Of a stretch of 16,297 nt of DNA, positions 1-6,352 are shown piece after piece; position 1 is the first letter of the stretch, and every line of letters begins with the position of its first letter. The notes beneath the pieces are model-generated. The model was not told where the DNA came from. It did no database searches and worked only from the letters and a program-made list of their open reading frames with translations. Source of the DNA: RGIG4140 sp045632845 (lineage in GTDB: Bacteria > Pseudomonadota > Alphaproteobacteria > CAAHEQ01 > UBA3637); contig JAZQXL010000003.1 in the NCBI GenBank assembly GCA_045632845.1, forward strand, positions 1 through 16,297, read 5' to 3'. A program made the position numbers and the translations under genes.

Positions 1-300
1 CACACTCAGCCCCCACAACCCCCTTTTCCAACACTCACCCGTCCCACGCAACACAACCACAGGTTGCACACCTTACCCCACCTCACACCACCTTTGTGTC
101 CTCACCCCTCACACCCACCTGCCCCACCTTTAGCCACCGCTCCCACACACTCAGCCCCCACAACCCCCTTTTCCAACACTCACCCGTCCCACGCAACACA
201 ACCTCAGGTTGCGCACCTACCCCCGAGCACCGCCCACGCACCCTGACCACAAGCCCACCACCTAGCCACAACACGTGGTGACACGCCTTAATTTTACGCA
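1..300. repeat. C-rich low-complexity tract with 145-bp direct repeat
   Basis: This stretch is made almost entirely of C, A and T on the plus strand, with very few G, unlike the AT-rich remainder of the window. Bases 1-71 recur at 146-216 with about two differences, giving a 145-bp period; the array may continue left of the window. Each copy holds a small dyad (CAACCWCAGGTTG). I see no convincing gene: the open frames on either strand are biased-composition translations (Pro/His/Thr on plus, Gly/Val/Arg on minus) without ribosome binding sites. The minus strand is rich in G-runs of three to five bases. The tract ends about 10 bases before the -35 box of the first pilin-like gene. Confidence 0.75.
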
Positions 301-310
301 AAAATAGCCT

Positions 311-339
311 TGCATTTCCCCTTTAAATGTGGTTTAGTA
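311..339 (+). promoter_or_regulatory. Pilin-family promoter, copy 1
   Basis: A -35 box TTGCAT (311-316), a 17-bp spacer and a -10 box TTTAGT (334-339), preceded by TGTGG, precede the first pilin-like gene by about 35 bases. The same arrangement, with the same spacer length, occurs before four other pilin-like transcription units (4558, 5155, 12269, and 15511 on the minus strand). That conservation in otherwise diverged intergenic DNA is the main support for it being a real promoter. Confidence 0.75.
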
Positions 340-374
340 CTCTTATCAATTCACAAAACTAAAGGAGCTCTCGC

Positions 375-842
375 ATGAATTTCAAAAAATCTCAATCTGG
401 TCGGTCGATGGTGGAAATGCTCGGCGTTCTCGCCATTATCGGTGTGCTATCCGTCGGCGGTATTGCAGGCTACTCTTTATCCATGCGCAGACACAGAGCA
501 AACGGAGTGGTTGACTATATCTCAAAATTTGCAATGAGTACTTATACCCAATGTCAACAAAAACTCTTAAATAATGGAGTAGATTTAAACGACCCTATTG
601 GATTTTCAGGTTGTGGAAGTGCTATCGATGATGAAGGGATAAACGAGGAATTGGGAACACCTCCTGCTGGCGTTGAATATGTTGAACACCATGCGGTCCT
701 CTCTGATGCAACAACAGGTGTTGACACCGTTTTTATGACTGCTAGTTTTACTGATCAAAAACTCTGTCAAGCCGTTGCTGCCGTTTCAGGGACAACCTGT
801 GACGGAGATAGTACTATAGATTTTATGATCAAACAAAACTAA
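375..842 (+). CDS. Type IV pilin-like protein (pilin A)
   Basis: A 155-residue protein with a short basic leader ending in Gly9, then RSMVE, placing Glu at mature position 5 as in type IV prepilins, followed by a long hydrophobic helix (about residues 14-36) and SMRRHRAN. The conserved leader-helix block is almost identical in seven proteins of this window. The middle (about residues 64-120) is unlike its paralogues. Cys60, Cys80, Cys131 and Cys142 align with cysteines in all seven copies, the last pair as CX10C, suggesting two disulphides in an extracytoplasmic domain. It ends in KQN. AAAGGAG lies upstream of the ATG. Likely role: minor or major pilin/pseudopilin subunit inserted in the inner membrane and assembled outward. 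The +1 residue after the cleavage Gly is Arg, not the usual Phe or Met. It is the first gene of a two-gene unit with pilin B. Confidence 0.85.
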   Translation: MNFKKSQSGRSMVEMLGVLAIIGVLSVGGIAGYSLSMRRHRANGVVDYISKFAMSTYTQCQQKLLNNGVDLNDPIGFSGCGSAIDDEGINEELGTPPAGVEYVEHHAVLSDATTGVDTVFMTASFTDQKLCQAVAAVSGTTCDGDSTIDFMIKQN

Positions 843-854
843 AGGAGCTCTCGC

Positions 855-1322
855 ATGAATTTCAAAAAATCTCAATCCGGTCGGTCGATGGTTGAAATGC
901 TCGGCGTTCTTGCCATTATCGGCGTGCTTTCTGTTGGTGGCATTGCAGGATATAGCTTGTCTATGCGCAGACACCGTGCAAATAGTGTTGTGGATTTAGC
1001 ATCAAAGTATGCATTGGTTTTGTATGGCAACTGTCAAAAAAAGATTTTAGATGGTGAAGTAAGCAGTGCTTATTATTGCGGTAATGGGTCGCACCCAACT
1101 TTTGCAGATGCTGGCGTTGGAAATATACCAGCAGGGGTAGAATTTACAGTTAATAGCGATGGGTCTATAAAACCAATGTTTGGGCATAATCCAACAACTG
1201 GCGTTGATTCTGTTGGGTTTAGCGCTCATTTTGATGATGACAAACTCTGCCAAGCAGTGGCCTCCATCACGGGTTCTACGTGCAACGATGGGACTGTACA
1301 AATCTGGTTCAACCAAAATTAA
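855..1322 (+). CDS. Type IV pilin-like protein (pilin B)
   Basis: Also 155 residues, starting 12 bases after the stop of pilin A with no promoter between them, so the pair is probably co-transcribed. The leader and hydrophobic helix match pilin A almost residue for residue, while the middle region is different. Cys60, Cys75, Cys132 and Cys143 keep the family pattern (CX10C at the end), and a PAGV motif precedes the final strand region, as in most copies. It ends NQN. The DNA around its ribosome binding site, including the last codons of pilin A, repeats the leader of pilin A nearly exactly, so the pair looks like a tandem duplication with a 480-bp unit whose variable part has diverged. Function as a surface filament subunit is inferred from the family. 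Confidence 0.85.
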   Translation: MNFKKSQSGRSMVEMLGVLAIIGVLSVGGIAGYSLSMRRHRANSVVDLASKYALVLYGNCQKKILDGEVSSAYYCGNGSHPTFADAGVGNIPAGVEFTVNSDGSIKPMFGHNPTTGVDSVGFSAHFDDDKLCQAVASITGSTCNDGTVQIWFNQN

Positions 1323-1339
1323 TTTTCCCCATCAGGACA

Positions 1340-1370
1340 AAAAAAGAGAGGATTTCCCCTCTCTTTTTTT
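1340..1370 (+). terminator. Rho-independent terminator after pilins A-B
   Basis: AAAAAGAGAGG, a short loop and CCTCTCTTTTTTT form an A/T-extended hairpin with a seven-T tail, 18 bases after the pilin B stop. The same GAGAGG/CCTCTC stem follows the other pilin-like units. Confidence 0.85.
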
Positions 1371-1432
1371 ATCTTCACATCCCTTTAACCTCGCTCTTAA
1401 CTCACTGTTGGTTGGACATTTTAGAAAACCTC
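1371..1432. repeat. Interspersed repeat containing CTCTTAACTCAC, copy 1
   Basis: Directly after the terminator. It reads ATCTTCACATCCCTTTAACC then TCGCTCTTAACTCAC, and later GGACATTTTAGAAAACCTC. The first part matches, inverted, the DNA after the seventh pilin gene (14883-14921); the second part matches segments near 12035 and 15565. It belongs to a family of short non-coding segments found only beside the pilin-like genes in this window. Confidence 0.65.
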
Positions 1433-1625
1433 TCACCCGTTGGATGAGGCAAAAAAAGATTTTAAGGCGCAAGCTCATAAGCTCAACTGGCAGCAAGCCA
1501 AAATGGGGATGATAAGCGAATAGATAAGCGCCGATTTAACACTCGACGAGTACAATCGCTTGGGTACTTGAGAGGGATGGTACCCGTTGGATGAGCTAAA
1601 AAAACAGGAAAAAGGTATTAGATAA
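1425..1625 (+). pseudogene. Possible decayed coding fragment with two in-frame stops
   Basis: Reading the frame in which HPLDEAKK starts at 1434, the translation looks like a charged, amphipathic protein, passes a TAG at 1521-1523 and a TGA at 1569-1571 in the same frame, and ends at TAA 1623-1625. A motif of the form [HY]PLDExKK occurs at both ends; the DNA ACCCGTTGGATGAG is exact at 1435-1448 and 1582-1595. No start codon or ribosome binding site is convincing. It could be a gene remnant left between repeats, or a chance reading of a repeated non-coding element. I do not recognise a family. This fills most of the gap between the pilin terminator and the ankyrin gene. Confidence 0.3.
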
Positions 1626-1644
1626 GGATGTGTTAACCGACTGA

Positions 1645-1668
1645 CGTGTACATTCAGTTGCGTACACG
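1645..1668. repeat. GTGTAC/GTACAC hairpin repeat, copy 1
   Basis: CGTGTAC and GTACACG arms flank a 10-base loop. Similar elements with GTGTAC and GTAC arms lie at 4343-4376, 11942-11974 and 12122-12159, all in gaps beside pilin-like genes. It is a candidate structured repeat of unknown role. It lies about 50 bases downstream of the ankyrin gene on that gene's strand, so it could act as its terminator, although a clear T-tract is missing. Confidence 0.5.
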
Positions 1669-1715
1669 AGGAAGGTTAAATCGCCTTAGATGGTGCCTTT
1701 TTTCTTTTTTTTGGC

Positions 1716-3368
1716 TTAGCGGCCGTCACTCTTTTTCCCAAACACAGCACGCATTTTGCCCCACATCTTTTTGAAGCTTTCTTTTCTTTGTTCAATTTTG
1801 GCACGTCTTTCAGCCATTTTAGCAGCTTTTAAAGCGGCGGCTTTGCTTTTGCGCACCCCATCAATAAAAGAGCGAGCGGCATTGTAATCAGGTGAATTTC
1901 TGAACAACTCTTTTTCCACCCGCATCAGACCATTGATACCATCTTCTTTTAAATTAGGATACAGTGGTTCTAACGCTTTAACAGTGTGCAAGTGCCCAGA
2001 TTCCGCAGCCACAATCAAAGCATTTTGGTGTGTTACGGGCACTTCATAATCGACATCTGCCCCCTTGTCCACCAAGGCGCCGATCAAATCAGCCTTTGCA
2101 CCCGAGGCAGCGGCCATAATCAGCGGAGTGGCACCTTTGTTATTTGGCTTATTCACATCATGCCCGTCTTTGATGAGTTTGAGGGCAAACGCATCCAATC
2201 CTTTGGACAAGGCAACCATCAATGGCGTGTTGCCATATTCATCTGTCAACGTGTTGATGTCTGCGCCTTTTTCCACCAACAGCGGAATCAATGGATTCAA
2301 CGCTGGCTCTTTAGCGCACACCTGCAACACAGGAACACCCTCTTCATTTTCAAGGCCTTTTGCTTTCAACCCAGCGTCCAAAAGCATTTTGGCACAAAGA
2401 GCGCGCGCTCTTTGACCCATTTCAACATCCAACTTATCTTCACGATATCTCAAATCAGATTTATCTTTCAACGCATACCAAAAGGCGCCTTTCAAATCAA
2501 CAGCTTTGCCTTTTACCTCCAAAATGGTGGCAAACGTTTTTGTCTGCCCCCTGTCAATCACCTCTTGCACAAGCTCTTTCAACCCTGATTTTGAAACATC
2601 CTTTTTCTTCAAAAACAACTGCACCATTTGGGGGTTATTTGCCCTAACAGCTGCGTCCAAAGCGGTATCTCCCTCAAGATTTGGAATGGTCGTATCTACC
2701 CCCTCTTTTAAAAGCTGGGTCACAACCTTTTCTTTGCCTTGTGCCATAGCATAATGCAAAAAGGTGTTATCCCCTTCATCCACCTCGTTCAAATCAACGC
2801 CTCTGTCCTTCAAAACTTCAACAATGGAAGGGATATCCCCTGCCAACGCCTCTTCTTTCAACCAAGAGGCAGAAACCAAATCAACCACACCGCCCATTTG
2901 TTTTTCAATAAAATCATTCAAACGTGCTTTTTTGCCCGTTCTGGCAACAGAGCAAAGCGCTCTGAAAAAGGCCTCTTCCCTCTGTTCAATCAGTTTGCCT
3001 GAATCGGTGTAGACAACGCCAAGCTGACGTGCTGTTTTGGCACCCTTATCCCTGAGCATACCATAAATATCACGAGAAGCCACAATTTCAGCCACATTGC
3101 CATGGCGTCTCATATGTTCATACATTTTTTTGGCCATATCCATTGCTGTTTCATACTCTGGGCCCACCAAATCCATATCAGCGCCTTTTTCAAGCAAAAA
3201 CTTTGTCATTTTGGGGAACCCTTGCAACACCGCAACCATCAACGGACTACAAACCTTTTTTGTCACATAATCGATATCTGCCCCTGCCTCAAGCATTCTT
3301 TCAACCCCGTTGATATCGTTATGAACAACTCTATCAAGTAATTGGTTAATTTGGTTATCTGTGCTCAT
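1716..3368 (-). CDS. Ankyrin-repeat protein
   Basis: A 550-residue protein. The start is the ATG followed by STDNQ, because AAGGAGGGG lies just upstream; an earlier in-frame start lacks such a site. Ankyrin-type units are visible near the N-terminus (VERMLEAGADIDYV, then PLMVAVLQGF...LLEKGADMDLV), in the middle (around residues 190-270, with DNTFLHYAMAQG and DTALDAAVRANN) and in a C-terminal block (about residues 355-490, with NTPLMVALSKG, ATPLIMAAASGA and NALIVAAESGH). The last 50 or so residues are strongly basic and helical (KAAKMAERRAKIEQRKE). No signal peptide or membrane helix is evident, so it is probably cytoplasmic or delivered by an unrecognised route. Ankyrin arrays mediate protein-protein contacts; in host-associated bacteria some are effectors, but nothing here proves that. 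It is transcribed divergently from pflA. Confidence 0.85.
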   Translation of the reverse strand: MSTDNQINQLLDRVVHNDINGVERMLEAGADIDYVTKKVCSPLMVAVLQGFPKMTKFLLEKGADMDLVGPEYETAMDMAKKMYEHMRRHGNVAEIVASRDIYGMLRDKGAKTARQLGVVYTDSGKLIEQREEAFFRALCSVARTGKKARLNDFIEKQMGGVVDLVSASWLKEEALAGDIPSIVEVLKDRGVDLNEVDEGDNTFLHYAMAQGKEKVVTQLLKEGVDTTIPNLEGDTALDAAVRANNPQMVQLFLKKKDVSKSGLKELVQEVIDRGQTKTFATILEVKGKAVDLKGAFWYALKDKSDLRYREDKLDVEMGQRARALCAKMLLDAGLKAKGLENEEGVPVLQVCAKEPALNPLIPLLVEKGADINTLTDEYGNTPLMVALSKGLDAFALKLIKDGHDVNKPNNKGATPLIMAAASGAKADLIGALVDKGADVDYEVPVTHQNALIVAAESGHLHTVKALEPLYPNLKEDGINGLMRVEKELFRNSPDYNAARSFIDGVRKSKAAALKAAKMAERRAKIEQRKESFKKMWGKMRAVFGKKSDGR

Positions 3369-3405
3369 TTGCCCCTCCTTTAAATACACTCAAAATCATA
3401 TACTT

Positions 3406-3435
3406 ATTATAGCACACTCTTTCAAAAACACACAA
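3406..3435 (-). promoter_or_regulatory. Promoter of the ankyrin gene
   Basis: On the minus strand a perfect TATAAT (3406-3411) is preceded by TGC, giving an extended -10 element. A weak -35 candidate, TTGTGT (3430-3435), lies 18 bases further upstream. It is 38 bases before the chosen ATG. Confidence 0.6.
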
Positions 3436-3469
3436 CATTTTTTTTAGCCTTTTGTATTTAAAGCACTTC

Positions 3470-3498
3470 TTGACATTTTAAAGAAAAAAGTGTATCCT
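3470..3498 (+). promoter_or_regulatory. Promoter of pflA
   Basis: A consensus -35 TTGACA (3470-3475), an exact 17-bp spacer and -10 TATCCT (3493-3498) with TG just before the box. It lies 23 bases before the start codon. I see no clear FNR-type dyad beside it. Confidence 0.75.
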
Positions 3499-3521
3499 TT
3501 TTCCCATACGAAAAGGAGAAA

Positions 3522-4274
3522 ATGATGAAACAATTGCAAGATGTTACTTTACGTGTTCACTCGTTTGAAAGTGGTGGCACCGTTGATGGCCCAGGCATTC
3601 GCTTTGTGGTGTTTACACAAGGCTGTCCATTAAGATGTCAATATTGTCACAATCCTGACACGTGGGAAGTCAACGCTGGCAAAGTTTACACCGGCCGCCA
3701 AATCGTGGATGAGATTTTAAAATACAAAAACTTCATGCAATTTTCAAAAGGGGGCGTTACTTTTTCAGGCGGTGAACCTTTGGTGCAAAAAGAAGCGCTC
3801 ATCCCCATTTTTAAAGAGCTGAAATCTCAAGGCGTGCACATTGCCATTGACACCGCTGGCACAACCACCATTGACGCCACCACAAAAGAGCTTGTCTCTT
3901 TGGTTGATTTGGTGCTTTTAGATGTCAAACACATTGACCCATTGGGGCACAAACAGCTCACCGGCATGACCAACAAAAATTGTTTTCAGTTCCTTGATTT
4001 ATTAAAAGAAATGGGCACCAGAACATGGGTTCGTTGGGTGATTGTCCCAACCATTAATGAAACAGAAAGCTATGCGGAACGGTTCTTAGAATTCATCAAA
4101 CCCTATGATAATGTTGAATTGGTTGAATTGCTCCCTTATCACAAAAGTGGCATTTTCAAGTGGAAAGAGCTTGGCATCCCCTATCCGCTCGATCATATTA
4201 AAGAACCTGACAAAGACGTGGTGGAAGACATTGCCGCCATTTTGGAAAGTGGGCATATTAAGACGCTTTATTGA
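3522..4274 (+). CDS. pflA: Pyruvate formate-lyase activating enzyme (radical SAM)
   Basis: About 250 residues, the usual length for this family. Cys35, Cys39 and Cys42 in GCPLRCQYCHNP form the CX3CX2C site for the [4Fe-4S] cluster; GGEP (residues 83-86) is the SAM-binding motif. The N-terminal VHSFESGGTVDGPGIRFVVF is typical of PflA. The enzyme uses SAM and reduced flavodoxin or ferredoxin to install the glycyl radical on pyruvate formate-lyase, which then cleaves pyruvate to acetyl-CoA and formate during anaerobic growth. AAGGAG at 3513-3518 is 3 bases from the first ATG and 6 from the second (3525), so translation may begin at the second Met. The lyase gene itself is not in the window; this gene stands alone with its own promoter, followed by a large inverted repeat. 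Confidence 0.93.
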   Translation: MMKQLQDVTLRVHSFESGGTVDGPGIRFVVFTQGCPLRCQYCHNPDTWEVNAGKVYTGRQIVDEILKYKNFMQFSKGGVTFSGGEPLVQKEALIPIFKELKSQGVHIAIDTAGTTTIDATTKELVSLVDLVLLDVKHIDPLGHKQLTGMTNKNCFQFLDLLKEMGTRTWVRWVIVPTINETESYAERFLEFIKPYDNVELVELLPYHKSGIFKWKELGIPYPLDHIKEPDKDVVEDIAAILESGHIKTLY

Positions 4275-4291
4275 GGCCCAACGAGCTGTGC

Positions 4292-4428
4292 GTTCAAAAG
4301 CACTGAAAAGGAACATTCTAGCTCCAAATCACACGGGTTTATGTACCTTGGGCTAAAGCCCTTTTTGTCCGTACACTGCACCCGTGTGATGTAGGGGCTA
4401 GTCTTTCCCTTTTGAGCACTTTTTAACA
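4292..4428. repeat. Large imperfect inverted repeat with nested hairpin
   Basis: The arms ATCACACGGGT (4328-4338) and ACCCGTGTGAT (4380-4390) are perfect complements. TAGCTCC and GGGGCTA (4319-4325, 4394-4400) extend the pairing, and the outer arms (about 4295-4315 and 4405-4428) pair imperfectly. Inside sits a nested unit at 4343-4374, GTACC...GTAC, containing GGGCTAAAGCCC followed by five T. A close copy of this core lies at 11942-11974. The inner hairpin plus T-run could terminate pflA transcription; the whole could be a folded RNA or a mobile/recombination element. The rest of the 4275-4557 gap contains two GAGGTTTCTTTTT copies and no gene that I can see. Confidence 0.6.
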
Positions 4429-4557
4429 CGTACCACAGGTCAGAGGTTTCTTTTTCGAGACATCACTTTAAAGCGAGGTTTCTTTTTTGTGCTTGCTCTC
4501 AACCCATCCATTACATTGAGGTTAAAATAGCGCTTACGCACTTTTTTTTAATTCCAC

Positions 4558-4586
4558 TTGCATTTGATGTTTAAATGTGCTTTAGT
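4558..4586 (+). promoter_or_regulatory. Pilin-family promoter, copy 2
   Basis: -35 TTGCAT (4558-4563), 17-bp spacer, -10 TTTAGT (4581-4586) preceded by TGTGC. TTTAAATGTG in the spacer is shared with copies 1 and 4. Confidence 0.75.
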
Positions 4587-4623
4587 GCTTTTATACATTC
4601 ACACAAAACTAAGGGAGCTTAAA

Positions 4624-5082
4624 ATGAAATTTAAAAAACTTGAATCTGGCCGTTCCATGGTTGAAATGCTCGGTGTTCTCGCCATCATCGGTGTGCTTTC
4701 TATCGGCGGTATTGCAGGATATAGCTTATCAATGCGTCGTCATCGGGCAAATGATGTCGTCTACTTTGCAACAAGATATGCGCTTGTTGCGTATGGTCAA
4801 TGTCAACAAAAAATTTTGAATGGTGAAACAGATACACTTGAAGGTTGTTCTCGATCTGACACATTGGATACTACCAATGCGGATATCGGACCTTTGCCAG
4901 CCGGAATAAACCGATTATATGGTATTAGATTTGATAATCAATCATCTAACGGGATTGACACTATCAGTTTTAGCATCCATTTTGACGATGACAAACTTTG
5001 TCAAGCTGTTGGAGCAGTCACAGGCCATGAATGCTATGATAATGTTAAAGATTATGTTCGATTTAGAGTTGAACAACATTAA
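4624..5082 (+). CDS. Type IV pilin-like protein (pilin C)
   Basis: 152 residues counted from the ATG at 4624. An in-frame TTG at 4558 would give a longer protein, but it coincides with the -35 box, whereas GGGAGCTTAAA sits just before 4624 and MKFKKLESG matches the leaders of the paralogues. Leader cleavage is expected after Gly9, leaving Arg at +1 and Glu at +5. The conserved helix carries Ile where most copies have Val (GVLSIGG). Cys60, Cys75, Cys126 and Cys137 follow the family pattern. LPAG precedes a variable strand region and DDDKLCQAVG lies near the end. Unlike most copies it ends in EQH rather than KQN. It has its own promoter and terminator and lies directly upstream of pilin D. Confidence 0.85.
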   Translation: MKFKKLESGRSMVEMLGVLAIIGVLSIGGIAGYSLSMRRHRANDVVYFATRYALVAYGQCQQKILNGETDTLEGCSRSDTLDTTNADIGPLPAGINRLYGIRFDNQSSNGIDTISFSIHFDDDKLCQAVGAVTGHECYDNVKDYVRFRVEQH

Positions 5083-5094
5083 AGGATCACCATC

Positions 5095-5124
5095 AAAAAA
5101 AGAGAGGTTTTCCCTCTCTTTTTT
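5095..5124 (+). terminator. Rho-independent terminator after pilin C
   Basis: AAAAAAGAGAGG, loop TTTT, CCTCTCTTTTTT, 12 bases after the stop. Same stem as at 1340, 5675, 13265 and 14918. Confidence 0.85.
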
Positions 5125-5154
5125 ATGTGATAAAATAGGGAGTGTTTTTTATCC

Positions 5155-5183
5155 TTGCTTTACTGAATATTCTGTGCTTTAGT
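5155..5183 (+). promoter_or_regulatory. Pilin-family promoter, copy 3
   Basis: -35 TTGCTT (5155-5160), 17-bp spacer, -10 TTTAGT (5178-5183) preceded by TGTGC. The spacer differs from the other copies except at its 3' end. Confidence 0.7.
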
Positions 5184-5217
5184 TGTTCTATGCAATCACA
5201 AAACTAGGAGTTAAAAA

Positions 5218-5655
5218 ATGAAATTTAAAAAACTTGAATCTGGTCGCTCGATGGTGGAAATGTTGGGCGTTTTGGCCATCATCGGTGTGCTTTCTGTCGG
5301 CGGTATTGCGGGATATTCCCTTTCTATGCGTCGTCATCGGGCAAATGGCGCTCTGGACTTTGCCTCAAAATTTGCAGTGGTTGCTTATGGCAAATGTCTG
5401 CAAAAAATTCTAAATGGGGATAAAACATCCATTTCTAACTGTGATTATGTTTCTTGGAGCAACACAGACCTGAATAATTTGCCCAGTGGCATTACTGGAC
5501 TTGGTGCCATAGGTTTTTCATCAGCCGATGGTTATGACAACGTCAGATTAAGTATGGAGTTTGATGATGACCAACTCTGCAAAACAGTCGGTTCAGTTGT
5601 TGGAGCCCCTTGTGACTCTCTTAATCGTATTAATTTTAACATCAAACAAAACTAA
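5218..5655 (+). CDS. Type IV pilin-like protein (pilin D)
   Basis: 145 residues, the shortest of the seven. It has the same leader and helix block, with Gly9 as expected cleavage residue, Arg at +1 and Glu at +5. Cys60, Cys75, Cys121 and Cys132 keep the pattern, and LPSG sits in the usual place. The usual LCQAV motif is LCKTV here. It ends in NIKQN. TAGGAGTTAAAAA lies before the ATG. It has an independent promoter and terminator although it is only 135 bases from pilin C, so the two are separate units, unlike the A-B and E-F pairs. Its terminator is followed by a convergent operon on the minus strand. Confidence 0.85.
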   Translation: MKFKKLESGRSMVEMLGVLAIIGVLSVGGIAGYSLSMRRHRANGALDFASKFAVVAYGKCLQKILNGDKTSISNCDYVSWSNTDLNNLPSGITGLGAIGFSSADGYDNVRLSMEFDDDQLCKTVGSVVGAPCDSLNRINFNIKQN

Positions 5656-5674
5656 CCCTCCCTTCCCAAAACTC

Positions 5675-5706
5675 AAAAAAGAGAGGTTTTATCCTCTCTT
5701 TTATTT
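5675..5706 (+). terminator. Terminator after pilin D, probably bidirectional
   Basis: AAAAAAGAGAGGTTTTAT then CCTCTCTTTTATTTT. The A-run before the stem means it could also stop transcription coming from the convergent minus-strand operon that ends at 5743. Confidence 0.8.
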
Positions 5707-5707
5707 T

Positions 5708-5770
5708 AACCTCACTATCCCTTTAATCCGTCAGCTCTTAACTCACAGGTGTTTGAGGAAATGATAAACC
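5708..5770. repeat. Interspersed repeat containing CTCTTAACTCAC, copy 2
   Basis: CTCTTAACTCAC at 5735-5746 is preceded by TCCCTTTAATCCGTCAG, closely matching 12183-12199. The repeat overlaps the last codons and stop of the 54-aa minus-strand gene, so the end of that gene may derive from repeat DNA. Confidence 0.6.
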
Positions 5771-5907
5771 TCAACCCCATGCGCAACCAAACAACCAAGC
5801 GCCACAATTATGAACAAAATTAAGAAAAAACTCGGACGATACTCTGAATGGAAATATGGCACTCTCGCAAGGTCAATTTCTTCAAAAATGTCTTTTTTAC
5901 GCCCCAT
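5743..5907 (-). CDS. Small single-pass membrane protein
   Basis: A 54-residue frame with AAAGGAC upstream of its ATG, starting 10 bases after the stop of the DUF6468-like gene on the same strand. It has a charged N-terminus (MGRKKDIFEEIDLARVPYF), then one strong hydrophobic segment (about residues 26-43, FFLILFIIVALGCLVAHG) and a short tail, HFLKHL. Tight spacing, a ribosome binding site and membrane-protein composition support a real gene. It is probably the third gene of an operon with the DUF4167 and DUF6468-like genes. I do not recognise the family; partnership with the upstream membrane/coiled-coil protein is only suggested by position. Confidence 0.65.
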   Translation of the reverse strand: MGRKKDIFEEIDLARVPYFHSEYRPSFFLILFIIVALGCLVAHGVEVYHFLKHL

Positions 5908-5917
5908 AAAAAGTCCT

Positions 5918-6331
5918 TTATTTCAAATCTTTCAACGCAAGCAAAAGCTCTTCTTCCGAACGGCTGATTTCAGGTGTTACATCTTGCAAATGAGCGTGAT
6001 ACCCCGCATCAAAAACAGGGGTATACCCTCCAGCTGACATCAACGTTTTTTTATCAACTGTCTCCAAAACAGCGACCAAATCTTGCTTTAATTTCAAAGC
6101 TCTATCAGATTCTTTTTGCAATTCTTGACGCAACCGCTCTTGTGTGTTTTTAAGTTTTAAAACCTCATCATGCGTTCTGGCTGCTGCTTGATAAAATTGA
6201 TCAATCAACCCCGCAAGCATGCGGTTATTTTCCCTTGTGGAAGATAAGTGATGATCAAGCACAATGGCATACACAATGGCCACCATCAACAGCGCCACCA
6301 TCAAAACATCTAACCCCATTGTTAAAGACAT
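5918..6331 (-). CDS. DUF6468-like membrane-anchored coiled-coil protein
   Basis: 137 residues. An N-terminal hydrophobic segment (about residues 5-25, GLDVLMVALLMVAIVYAIVL) is followed by a long charged helix predicted to form a coiled coil (about residues 30-95, with EVLKLKNTQERLRQELQKES) and a short acidic tail. This layout matches alphaproteobacterial DUF6468 proteins as I remember them; the assignment is by general appearance. It is probably an inner-membrane protein with a cytoplasmic coiled coil. AGGGGGG lies before the ATG. It starts 21 bases after the DUF4167 gene and is followed after 10 bases by the 54-aa membrane protein, so the three genes are probably one operon. Confidence 0.65.
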   Translation of the reverse strand: MSLTMGLDVLMVALLMVAIVYAIVLDHHLSSTRENNRMLAGLIDQFYQAAARTHDEVLKLKNTQERLRQELQKESDRALKLKQDLVAVLETVDKKTLMSAGGYTPVFDAGYHAHLQDVTPEISRSEEELLLALKDLK

Positions 6332-6352
6332 TTTTTACCCCCCTGTTCTTTG

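Noticed and set aside
1..301. Overlapping open frames of 60-72 codons on both strands in the C-rich tract
   Set aside because: They reflect lack of A/T-rich stop codons in biased DNA, have no ribosome binding sites and encode low-complexity sequence.
1180..1512. 110-codon plus-strand frame overlapping the end of pilin B
   Set aside because: It is out of frame with a well-supported pilin gene and runs through the terminator hairpin.
5810..6037. 75-codon plus-strand frame after pilin D
   Set aside because: It overlaps the minus-strand 54-aa gene and the end of the DUF6468-like gene, which have better support.
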